Shown here one piece after another: positions 25,771-60,200 of a DNA stretch of 64,000 nt. The notes under the pieces were generated by a model. That model was not told where the DNA came from and did not search any database. It worked only from the letters and a program-made list of their open reading frames with translations. This DNA comes from Xiphias gladius. Its lineage: Eukaryota > Chordata > Actinopteri > Istiophoriformes > Xiphiidae. The translations under genes were made by a program, and so were the position numbers. The stretch is taken from assembly GCF_016859285.1 (NCBI RefSeq), contig NC_053401.1:10891661-10955660 (forward strand), written 5' to 3'. Position 1 is the first letter of the stretch. Each line of letters opens with the position of its first letter.

Positions 25771-26361
25771 AGCAAGCAATGTGAAAGTCTCCACATTAGG
25801 CCATAATGTAAAGAGCTGCTGAAATAGCATCTACAAATGTTACTTTCTCTAACTTTTAGCCCATTTTGAGCCTGGCTGGATGGGTTTAACACACCGGGCC
25901 AATTTGTAGTCCCAGAGCAGTTGTCAATCATGATTTTTTAAAATCCTTTCTTGTGACTGATGAAACAATCTAGCATTATCGGTAGTATCCTCTGTGGGAA
26001 ATCCACCTATAAACAAAGCACATTATTTATGTGAATAAAACACGTTGACATCTTATTATTTGGTCTTTGCAGGGAATAACTGACCACTGTCTGAGTTTTT
26101 ATATAAGCGCTTCTTATGTTACACCTCATGATGTAATAGTTAGTCAAGACAATATTGATACTTGTTTGAATAATGCCATTAATCTAATGTTAACTGTGTC
26201 AGCACTTAGTGTCGAGAACAGGGAGAACACTACTTTAGTCCTGCTGTTTCTGTACAGTAACTTAGCATATGGACCCATTATAAGCATCAGGTATGTAAAA
26301 CTAAAATGTCTTTATTCCTCAAGCTTTACGTGGTGAATGACCAGATTCCAACCAACAGGCA

Positions 26362-26367
26362 TTTATT
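26362..26367 (-). terminator. Candidate wasl poly(A) signal (AATAAA on minus strand)
   Basis: TTTATT on the plus strand, about 1.05 kb past the wasl stop codon in the direction of transcription. It is one of several possible signals; the choice is a guess based on position. Confidence 0.25.
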
Positions 26368-27416
26368 GATACTCTGCTTGCTACTGTAAAAAAAAAAAAA
26401 AAAAAATTCCACTCTATCTGTAGTGTGACAGTGACAAAAAAAAGAACTAAAATTCACAACAGATAGCCAGCCATAACACTGTGGGCTACCTCCATGTGTT
26501 TACCGTATGTGGTATGGTGCGTTAACGGTTAAAGATGTTTAATGTCCAAGTGTATTGTGCCTCAGTATTTAAAGCATATGTATGTTCCATAATGATACAG
26601 ACCTGAAACTGTCCTGTATTGATGCAGCGAGTCTCCTCTTTCAATCTGTGCAAAAATATAACAAGACTCAAACTCTGGAGCAAATTTACAGTCGACAGCA
26701 AATGAAGCTAAATATTCCAAAAAAGAGCATATTCTTTTTTTTCTTCTTTGTTTTAAGAAAATATGAGTGCTAAACTAGGATTGTTTGAATAAGTAAAAAT
26801 AAACTACAGAGCAATAGGGTATGAAAATAGTTCAATTTTTTTTTCCTCCTGAAGAACAATGATGACATGATTGATGAAGGATATCTCGCAATTTGTTTTG
26901 TAAGCCCTCCCTTCAATCCATGACCAAAAGAAAAAAAGAAGACGAAGAAAAAAAAAGGACAACTTGATGTAAAATTGCACGTTAATCTGGAGATTGTGTG
27001 ATGGGATGCTGGGTGACAGATGGAGGTGATAAACGTCAAAGAGTTGGGAACATGGGAGTCGGGAAAAGAGATACAGAAAGATGGAAAAAAGCAGAACATA
27101 GTTAAAATGACCGATGAGACATTACTATCAAGAGACAGAGATGGAGGCAACAGGAACACAGACAGACATGTTGAAGATAAAGAAATAACAACCTAAAATA
27201 TGAGAATGACAAAACATTTACAGATTAAATGAGGTATTGCACAGATTAATAAAAAAGCATAAAGGCAACAAAAATATACAGCAAATTGATAGAACATTTA
27301 CATTTATAATTTTGAAATTAAAGATATCCTTTTAGAAAGACAAGAACAATTTTTAGTGTCATAATCATCCAGGGGTTGGGAAGGGGAGAAAAAAAAAAGA
27401 AAGAAAAAAAAAATTG

Positions 27417-49413
<21,997 letters not shown>

Positions 49414-52400
49414 TATTGGGGATCAATGTATAAAGTATGCACCGACTCTAACTCGTTATACGAGATCCAAAAAGATACATAAACAATCCCTCGGTCATCC
49501 GTGGCCTTCCTCCGACCCCCTTACACCGGTTCGGTTTATCCCGGGGCTCTGCAAGACTGGGGTGCCAAAAAAATGTATGCCGTTCGGGAATGCCGTGCAA
49601 TGTCCCGCACCCCTTTAAAATAAGGTCAAATTTGCAGCGACCGAGCGAAGTCGTAAAACGGCAAAAACTTTCCTGGGAAGTCCGGCCGCTAGAGAGCCCG
49701 GAGCCAGTTCCATCCAACATGGCAGTGTTAGGACGAGTCCACTATCTGGGAATGGGGTGCAAGCGTTTTCCCAACCGTGCCACACATAATCACCGAGAGA
49801 AAATCTCGGCACGGCAGACGGTGAGAGGTCTATATATAACCAAGTTTAATTTTAGAGTGTATTTTGTAAAAAAAAACAGATGGACGTTTTCTGCTTTACA
49901 AAGTTACAATTCTCAGCTCGCGCTCCACGGAGATGGTTTTGTCCTGTCCGCCCGTGGCTTTTATGACAGGAATGTGTGCGAGAGCAGAATGGGAGGAGAT
50001 AAGAAATAAGGTGCAAGTCGCCACGATAATGTAATAATGCTCCTTGTGAGAGGAATTGAAATTAATGCAAAGCTAAGCCTACGCTTAAATCAGCACCCTG
50101 TAGCTGAATAGATGCTTTTAAAAGAACCACGGAAATTTTAATTAGCCTCCGATGATAGTAATGGGCTTTTTTTCTTCTTGAAGTCAGAGAGGTCAGGGCA
50201 TGGTTCAGGCCCTACGATGTCCTAGATGATGAACATTTCCTGGACTGATTTGCCTCCCTGAACTGAAACGCCTCTGTGTCGATACAAAACTAATTTCCTT
50301 TATTGCAATAAACTATAAATGGACTATAAATAAAGTGCAGTAAAATTAAGACTGCTCCAGTTACTGTACACAGCTTCAGGGGTAAGGTTGCCACGTCTGA
50401 CATATGCTTCAATGTGTACATATCTGTGTGTGTCACCAGAATCCTCACCAACTGATAATTCAAAATAAAACACTACTATTGTTCTCGATGTATGACACCT
50501 TGAGCATGGGCAGCATCAAAGGCTAGTACATATTTTACTGATGCGCCTAAGGGTGTTTGTAATGCCCTGCAACATGCTATATCAGGCCTATAAATGGGTG
50601 TTGTGTGCAGGATGGCAATCATTGAGAAGTAATACAAAGAAAAGACTTTCCTTTGTGATCAATACACTCCAGGAGTGATTGTTCTATTTTTTATTTATTT
50701 GTGCAGCTCTTAGAAACATGTTATATACTTTTTTGAAATAAATTCCTGCACAGTACAAGATTTTATGTAGTCCTATGTCAGGTGTGTCCCTTTACTTGCT
50801 AAGTGTGCTGTTGAATGTTTGTAATTAAAATCAAAATTACTTTTAATTGCTAAGTACATAATATGTACAAGGAATCTGACCAACTAAAAGTACTAAGGGT
50901 AAGTGTAAATTATATAAACCTCTACCAGAAAGTCAAAGTTCGAGTCACATTTTTTATGTAGCTAATGTGAAAAACGGAATCTGATTCTGATTTGCATAAT
51001 GATTCGTGAGGAGCTTGACATGAAATAAGCTCCCTCGTAATCTTCATGAACCAGATCTCAAGCCCTGTTTGATATATTCATAGATGGTACAGTGGTTAAA
51101 CAAACTCACGAGGTCTTCATTCTCGATGTAGACCTCATATTCAAATGTCACTTTTGTTGATCTGTGTTTAATCACTGCATACAGTTCACTTAAATCACTG
51201 TGGATGCTGTCAGCTGCCAAATAATGTAAACACCGGCCATCAGACTGGGGTGACACATCACCTTAATCGAGCACAAATTTCATTTAATTGAAGCCAAGCT
51301 GTCTGTCAGTGTATCATAGAGAGGTTTCTTTTGGACTTTCACTGAGGAAAATATTTTTCTGCCTGTTTTTTGCTCCCAAATTTCACAATACTTTGTTTTG
51401 ATCATGACAAAATCCCTTGGATGTTCCAAGGACTTTATTTTGATCTCTGTAAGGGTCTGTACCTGTTTTTTTTTTTTTTTGCAGGTATACATGAACATAT
51501 GTGCAGGTGTATTTGATCATGCGTACAAGAGTCTGTCACAACCTCATTTATCTTCTCTTGCTGGGTCAGTATAGGGGTAAAGAAGGTTCCTGTGGCCTTT
51601 ACAAAGACGACAGCTTCAAATGTCACTCGTAACACCTGTTGTGTATGACACTGCACTATCACCAAACACAGCAAGAATAGTCCATATTACTTCTTCCCTT
51701 GCAATTCTGTTCAATTTGTTTGGATTTGATGGATGAATATGAGCCATTTTTCCTACAGTATGTTCCAATATTTTACCCTTTTTTAACAATAAAATCTGCA
51801 TTTTACTTTGCTATATTTGCCTAATTGCAGCAGCCCGAACATGGAACATAAACTCAGGATACATTTTTGAATAAAAAAAAGATATCTACACTCCAATACA
51901 TTACTTTTTAAGCAAAGCTGATAGTGAGGTGCTTGTGTTTGAATAAAGGGCGGCTTGCTGCACTCTTACAGATAGCCACATTACCACATAGAGTGGGCAG
52001 TTTAATGAGGGAACACTACAGTATGTTCGCATTTAGATAAAATGTCTTCCTACTTTCATTACTTTCTCCTATAAAGAATCGCAATGAATCACTACTTGAT
52101 CTTGAAAATTTTTTCTCAAAACTTTAATTTGAATAATAGTTCAACACGTCCTGTACATACTCTTCTACACTTACTTCCATGTACTTCCACTTGGTTTAAC
52201 CAAATCCCCTGCTCTTCAGAGCTCCTCGGAGTCTTGTCGAACTTGAAAAACCTGACCGACAGGCGGAGAAACCCCTCGGGATACTCTCCACCTAGTCTTG
52301 GTTTAGCGAGGTGTACAAGTGTTAGAAATGACTCAGCCGGATTAAGTGGTTATAGGAGCACTTATGTTATTTATGCAGGGGGAATGGAAGAAGTGGCCTT

Positions 52401-54089
52401 TCAGAGCAGTTAATGAGAGAAAGAAGGGTGGGAAAGAGAAAAAAAGCAGATGGACAGGGTGAAAAGTAAGAGTGGGGCGGGGATGAGCTGGAGATGGGAA
52501 ATTTAAAAAGAAAGTAAGCAAAAAGAGAAGCTGTCAAACCTGGGAGTCTCTTCTTCCAGGAACCTGCCACATCATTCAAGATGATGTTGATGGCGTGAGC
52601 TGGTGAACTATGATGATGACTGTGATACCGCACAAAACCCATAATGCCAATAACAAAGACAATCCTCATTACTCCATTGTGAATAAAAGAGAACTTTGAT
52701 GGGTTCAGTTCCCTTTGGTTTATGAAAATGGTTTCTAAACTTCTTGTTCCTAACTCGTGCTGTGGACGTGCATAATACCCAAATTTCCGAAAGGCTGGTG
52801 AAACGTAATTGAGTAATTACGTAATTTTGGAAGTAAATTCGGCTTCCATCCACATACTGAGGAGGATACAGATGCGCTATTCACAGAAATTCAATGATGC
52901 TGACAGCTAATACTGCTTGGTACGCACTTACTCACACAACAACAAGAGAAATGAACTGAGAACAGATACCGTTGCTTGAGTAGGACACCTCACTGACTTT
53001 TCTGAGCAATGCTGACAAGAACGTTCATTTCAGTGCATGTGAATGTATGTTTTAGTATGCCCGTATGTGTTTGTAATGTTTTCTGCGTATTTGAGGAATG
53101 GAAAGCTCTTTGTTATCTAGATGTTTATGGTGCATTTGTTTTGGGGGTTATTTGTACCAGTGTAGACAAACCTTCTGGGGCTACCGTTCAATTTGACCCA
53201 CTTTCCCCAACAAAAGAGAATTGAGGTTATGAGGGAAGGAGGGAAGAGGACAACATGAATATTATATTTTGGATTCTGGAGAAAGACATCGCCTACAGGG
53301 CTCTGTATGAATATTTAATAAAGTTGGCCTTTCTGCATCTCTTCAGCATGTTCTACAATATGGATTTTGGGGTCACCTACCTAAACAGAAATATATTCAA
53401 ACAGGCAAGTATTGTGGTGTGCCTTCCGATTAAGGATTAGATGATTACATAGGTTTGCATACATACAGTAATACACACATACACACTGATTCACAGAAAA
53501 AGGTTAGAAAAGGTTAGGGAATTATTATCAGATTTAGTGGCAGTAACAGTGACTGACAGTGCTTTCTGGCAGTTTATTTCAACACATATACTCTCACATG
53601 CATATAATGCTTCAGTTTCTTGTCAATACAGTGATGATGGTAATGTAAGAGAATGAGAACTAGACTACGTGATTCATGTGATAATTCTGAGATGATGAGT
53701 GAAATCCAAAACCAAAAACCAAAAACCAAAAAACAAACATATTCCTGTTGTGCAAAACTGTTATTGCTTTCAAACTCTTATACAGTATTAGCTTTTTATT
53801 GTGAAATACTGAATGCTTTTACCAAGTGGGTCTTCTAAAAGAGTTCAAAGGAAACAATCTGAAAATTGATTTATAGACATATGTAGGAATATCAGTTATC
53901 AATACACAGTAAAATGTGCCAAAAATTGGGTGGAAGACAAGGGTCCAAGGGGATTGCCTCAAATTTCTTGTTATGTCTGCCAAAAATCCAAAGATATTCA
54001 GCTTACAATGCAATTAAACAGATAGAGGCAGAAATCCTCACATATGAAAAGCTGAACCCAGAAATATTTGATATTTTTATGTGAAAAAA

Positions 54090-54195
54090 TGGTTGAAATG
54101 ATTAAGAGATTAATACTAGATTATGAAAATATTTGCTAATATTTACCTGTTGATCGACTTATCAATTGGTTGACCAATTGTTGTAGCTCTAGACA
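54090..54195. repeat. Fragment of the 'AATCGATTAATC' family, opposite orientation to 5925
   Basis: Ends with TGTTGATCGACTTATCAATT, then GGTTGACCAATTGTTGTAGC and CTCTAG, which is the outer end of the same teleost repeat family in reverse. Confidence 0.5.
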
Positions 54196-55015
54196 TATGC
54201 CTGTGAGAACGGGTCATGAGTAAACACAAGCCAGGACTGCACTGTCAGCTACTATATATTATATGTGTCAGTACCTAATAGGTGGTGACATTTTTCCTAA
54301 CTTGCGTACTCCTCCTCCTGGTGACTCTGTAGAACCTTGGCCCATCTGTACAGCTAAACCACAAGATGGCAGCGTTACACTGGGCTAAGATACTACACCA
54401 CTGATGCTGGATGTGCCCTCACCACATTGGTTAATGTTATCAAATTACATTTGCCCCACACCTATACCAAAACAGAAGATCCACTCAGTGCCGTTCTGCA
54501 TAATGCTGCCTGCATATGCCCTCATACAGCAGGGAGAATGACGATGAGTGAGGAGTCACCACCCATCTGTTGGAGCAATCATCAAAGTGTTAACAGTCTG
54601 AACAATGGAGGTTGCCGTGTTGCAGTGTTATTGTATGGGAAGAAAACAAAGCAGCTCGTGCAGCCATGCAAAGCATTTGTGGACGCGCATTCAGGGCTTG
54701 GTGGTTGAGGCTTCCTGTAGCCTGACGGGAATACCTAGGAATAAATTAATCTCGTGTTTATTTTGACAGTGTGCAAACCACTACTGAACAATTTGAGATT
54801 TTATCTATCAGCTGGCTGCAGGGTGCCCACCTGTAAAGGACGACAGAAAAACATAGAAGGCAATATGAATAGAAGAAATATGCTCATTTTACATTACATT
54901 AGTAAAGTTTTGTTTTGTTTAATCCATGATTAACCAAAAACTATTACAGTCTTTAGTATCAAACCTGTCTGTATTTGAAAGTACTGAGCTGGAGCTAGCC
55001 AGAAATGCTAGTATT

Positions 55016-55048
55016 AATCTAATCTAATCTAATCTAATCTAATCTAAT
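55016..55048. repeat. TAATC pentanucleotide tandem repeat
   Basis: Six consecutive copies of the unit TAATC, seen directly. Confidence 0.95.
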
Positions 55049-57211
55049 TTGGCCTATAGTGGAGTGCAGCATTTACAGGTCTTTTATTTTAGTGCTCTTG
55101 TACATTGGAAAAAACATGATACAAAGAAACGTTCTTCTTGTACTATTTGTAAGAAATATCAGAGACTGCCATCTTGTGACCATGGTAATGATCATTTGAT
55201 CATAATCATAACAGCTCCAGTCTGGAGAAAAAAATCTTATGGATGTGATTTATCAAGGGAAAGTTACACTCTAAATCACAAAATACTGAACACATTTGAT
55301 CTAACCCCAAATCCTGAGAAAATACAATTACTTTTAAATTAAATTAAATTGATTTATGTATTTATTGTTACTGAGACATTATTCATTTTACCTTACACAA
55401 GTTTACTTGTAGTATTATTTTAACAGATATATACACAGGTACACACACCGCCCTCCAAAAAAAATGACTAGTAGGGTCAAAGGTCATTGCCCCACTGTTC
55501 ACACTGTGTCACTAACTTGTGAAATAACCACCACCATTTGGTATTGCATGTCCCTGACCAGACACATAAACACATATATTACAGACAGGGTAAACACAAG
55601 TTCAAATGTATCTATCCCTGACAATGTACAAACATGTGCAACATGGACGAGAGAGGGCTATTCTTTGTTCTATTTTTAGTTATTTTTGTCTGTAAACTTC
55701 TAAGTGTTTCAGATTTAATTACATTGTCATAGAAAAGAGAAGTGCTTTTATTAATGCCATCTGTAAAGAACTCCTCTCTTACCACCTAGATGTCAAACAG
55801 CCCGGTCTCCTAGCTGTAGGGGGGAGAGTGTAAGGAATTTTGGCTGCTGTTTTAATAGCATTTAGCATATTGTGCATTTAAAAAAAAAAATTAGACCACT
55901 CTGTCACCCAATAGGAGTGTTATTTAAATGCTGTATTACCTAATTTACATTTGCTTGTATCCTTTATAGATGAAAAAAAACAACACATTGAACATTGCAT
56001 ATTTGATGAATTTTGCATCAAAACAGGTGGTTATGGATCTGACAAACCCACAACCTCCATTGTCAAAATCGCATTAAATGCCATTAATATACAAGCAGTT
56101 TTAAGTCCAAAGAGGATGACACCAACTGCACATGTAGTTTTTACTTAGTGAATTTCAATCCCAAATTGCCTCCATTGTTGTCATTTTTTTGTTTACTCCA
56201 TCCCAGGTGACAAGCACAAGGATCAGCACCGGCGCAGTAACAGTCTCGGTACGCTACACTATGAAGACAGAGCACGCTCCATAACCTCACACCAAGGTGT
56301 GCCTTCCTCCACTGCTCCAAGTCAAACTTGGCATATGGCGGACAAAACAACAAGTTTTTTTCTGACACAAACAAATGAGAGCAGAGTGCGTCCTTGTACA
56401 CAGCTCAGCCCATCATGCCACCCCTCCCCTACCTTTATCGGACAGTATCATTTTTGTAAGGGTACTCTCACTGTCTGCACTCTAGTCAACACATCTTATG
56501 GTTGCGATGGTTCCTCTGAAGGCATGTCCAGGTATTGTGTCTTTTTAAAATTTTTTTTTACATAGTCCGTAAGTCAGTTTTGCGTTAAGTTGTGTACATC
56601 ATGGATATCAGGATCTGTGGTTTGTGGTTTATGTTTGGCAAATCATGGAGAGTGAAATTGCGCCAGGTATGGCGGGATGGATACAAATTTGGGGGACTGT
56701 GCTGGAATCTTTAGAAAAATGAAAACAACTCTGGTTTATGTCAAAACAAGAACAGACTTGTCGTTGGTCTGTATAAGTGAAGATTTCAGGTTAGACTTGA
56801 TAGACTAACCTGAAACCTGAAGAAGAGCCTGTGAAATTATGTTCCTTTTCCTTCGTCAGAGCTTCTAAATGATGCCACAAATGAATGATTCTAAAGCTAC
56901 AGCTAATTAGCAAATGACTTATTAGATGGTTTGGTTTTAGATTATATATTTAATTTAAATATTGATATAAACTAAAGAAGCTATAGCAGCCACTGGGATA
57001 AGGCACATCAGACTGCCACTGCATAATTTTGGGGCATTAGTTAGTTCTTGGTCTTTTTTGTTTACACCAAACATATTCAAAAGTGTGCCCTGTACATCTT
57101 GAAAGACTTAAATTATCTTGCTTGTTTCAGTATATTTCCTGATGGCTTAGGTATGGATTTTCATGGTCTCTGTTTTTGTTTTATGCTGTTTGTCTTCAGG
57201 CAGGTGAAAGG

Positions 57212-60200
57212 ATGGTTTCTGTCACAAAGAAGAGCAGAAGTTGTGTGCTGCTGCTTCTCTCAGTCACACAGTCAGTCCTTCCCCCTCTGCCCCGCTTTTT
57301 CTTCACCGTAATAACCACTTCTGTCTGGCCTGCTCTTGCATTAGCTGCCCTGAGGACACCAAAAGCCGTGACACTTCCTGTTGGTGACACAAACAAATCA
57401 ACCTTCATCCTACCAGCTACCTTTTCGCCTGCTTTTACCAATTCTGCTATCAAAAGATCATCCACCACCACACAGTCCTCTAACTACTTTTCTCTTACTA
57501 CCATTACCCCATCTTCTTCGTCAAAAAACTCTATTACAGTTCCCTCAAATTTGATGTCAACTGCCTCTACAATGTCAGTGTCACTCCTTGGCCAAACATC
57601 CCCCAGAGATGATGTCCTCATAACCTCACCGAAAGCTTCTACAATAGCTGTTTCCCCTCAGTTTGGCAAAAAAGCCTCTCTGAGTCCTGATTCAGTCCAT
57701 TCTCATCCAGTATCTCACTGTCTTCTTCGACCCCTAAAACAAAGTTCAAGGTTGCTACCTCACCCCTGCAAACATTTGACTCTGTCCCTCAAAACTATGG
57801 CACCTTCTTTGCACGAAAACCTTCAGTCTCCTCTGTCCAAAATGTCTCTGTATCCTGTGTCTTCTGAAAAAGTTGCTCTTCAGCCTCCTAAGCCTCCTAA
57901 ACCTCAGCCTCCCATCTCATCAGCCTCACTGATTTCTCCCTCCAACTTAACTTTGCTTCCAAAAGGTTTGCCATCTTCTAATTCTTCAAACAAGCCTCCT
58001 CCCAGAGTCCCACCCATTCCTCTCCTCAAAACCTCACCATCTCCTTCAGAAGGAACAAGCTTTCGCCAGCCCAGACTACCACCGCTCCGATCTCTCCCTC
58101 ACACCAAAGGTCCGCTGTTTGAGCACCAGCCTTTCACTGTCAGTTGGAACATCCCTGATCTGGTGTGTAACAGATACAAGATCTCACTGGACACTTCTCC
58201 CTTTAAAGGAGTGGCCACACCTGCTAAGGTAAAGGGACAAATATTTCAATGTTTTCTGTTGGAAATGGGATTAAACTCTTCTTTATTCACATTTTTACGT
58301 GCACATCCATTGCTGCAAAACACATGCTGTAATCAAACTGCAAAATCTATGTCATCTTCTGAATCTCTGGTTTGCTCCGTGTCTTACATGTATGAAAAAA
58401 AAAGAGTCTAGGTCTTGTTTCTACATGGTGTCACCACATGAAAAAAGGCATGAATATTTACAATTTAATGTCCATGCGGGCCTCTTTAAGTTGAGGTTAT
58501 AAAGCTGGTTTTCTTCCTGAAATCATCATGTTACACTGTACTTATCCAAGTAAAATTTAAAAGTTGATGCACTTTGTCCTGTTTTGGTTGTAGGTTCCAG
58601 GCCAGTTCCTTAGTCTGTTCTACAGAGACCGACTGGGTCTTTACCCACATGTAGATCTCACTAGTAGAAAACTGTTCTATGGCGGCATTCCTCAGAGAGG
58701 TAACCTGAAAGCCAGTATGAAGAAGGCCAGAGCAGATATTAACTACTACATCCCATCCAAGTGAGCCGATCTAAATCTCATAATTTCACCCTTTGATACA
58801 TTTGGCTCTGATTTTTATCCTCCTCCTCATCCTCCTGTTTTCATTCCAGGACAAGTCGGGGCTTGGCCGTGATAGACTGGGAGGAATGGCGTCCCCTATG
58901 GGACAGAAACTGGGGCACTAAAAGAATCTACCAGACCTTATCTGTGGCTCATGTCATGCAGACAAACCGCTCCCTCACAGTACAGCAGGCTACAGAAAAA
59001 GCCAAACAACAGTTCGAGGTCAGAATTAACTGTGAAGGTTGATGAAACTAATTATTCAGTTCTAATGAATATTGATGAATAGCTCTTCCTTTCTAGCTAG
59101 CAGCCAGAAGTCTGATGTCAAGGATGTTAGCAATGGGCAGTGCTATGAGACCCAACTACCTCTGGGGCTTCTACCTGTTTCCTAACTGCTATAACTATGG
59201 CTGGTTGGAGCCAGACTACACAGGCCAGTGCTCCAAGGAGGTGAAGAGACAGAATGATAAGCTGCTGTGGCTCTGGGAGTCCAGCACTGCCCTCTACCCC
59301 TCTGTGTATCTGCAGGTTGGTTAAAAAAAAAAAAAAGCTGTCCCAAATTTTATTTTCAGATTTTAGACTCCTCAGGCTGATTTTTCCCTGTGTTCTTGCC
59401 CTGTTTGAGGCCTCTTTGTCAGATAATCCCAGAGCTGCCCTGATGGTGAGAAACCGTGTGAAGGAAGCTTTGAGAGTGTCGGCCCTGCCAAGACAGAGGG
59501 GCACTGTGCCCGTGTTTGTTTACATGCGACCTGTCTTTGTTGATCAGAACAGACGCTTCCTCAGCCAGGTAAATAGGAGTGACTGAAATGGTGATTTGTT
59601 TAATACATGTGTCTTTCACAGAGGTATTAATCTAAATGGTACATGGCATGAATCCCCAATGATGCAAGGGAGCGACCACACACTTGACTAGATTAGATAT
59701 ATCTTAGGTTACTTCTTCATCTCAGCAGTAAGGTGTTTCCAGCTGATTTTAAAGAGGAGTTTGGTTTCTTTGGTGTAACAACACCCTGCCCAGGTGGTAA
59801 CCCCCACCTGAATGTGTAATCCTTATCCTCTCTTCTCACTTTGTACAATGTGTATTACTATTTTTATACCTAAGTGTGTATAAAACCGAACAGTAGAAAA
59901 GTCTGTGCAGCATGTATTCATTTGTGAATGCCTGTGGCTTTTTTCGTTTTCTTTTTTTCTTTTTTTTCTTGTATTTTTGTATGTGTACAGAGGACTTAGT
60001 GAACATGTTTAACCATTTGTGTCCAGGGGGACTTAGTCAGCACCATTGGGGAGAGTGCAGCAGTGGGAGCGTCGGGTGCTGTGCTGTGGGGGGCCAGCGC
60101 TGACTATGATGACCGGGTAACATCACACCGCAGACCTCCACTGGACCGCTGAAAGACATGGCAGTGTACTGATGGCATGTAGTCAGAAAGAGACAAAGGG

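Larger units (their letters stand above)
20085..27416. other. lmod2-wasl convergent intergenic region
   Basis: The two genes converge here, so both 3'UTRs lie inside. The left part should be the lmod2 3'UTR, up to an AATAAA at 20818-20823. The right part should be the wasl 3'UTR on the minus strand, with a TTTATT (AATAAA on the minus strand) at 26362-26367. Between them are two copies of one dispersed repeat, a CA microsatellite and poly-A runs. I found no coding exon with splice support. Confidence 0.45.
49414..57199. other. wasl-hyaluronidase intergenic region
   Basis: The two genes diverge here. The left end should hold the wasl promoter and leader; the right end should hold the hyaluronidase promoter and at least one non-coding leader exon, because a strong acceptor sits 13 bases before its start codon. 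In between are a TAATC pentanucleotide repeat, a repeat fragment near 54090-54195, and two unexplained open segments at 51044-51800 (minus) and 56207-56531 (plus), discussed in the findings. No recognised gene. Confidence 0.45.

Noticed and set aside
49828-49842. TATATATA box on the plus strand upstream of wasl.
   Set aside because: It is an AT dinucleotide word on the strand opposite wasl, with no gene to drive on that side nearby.
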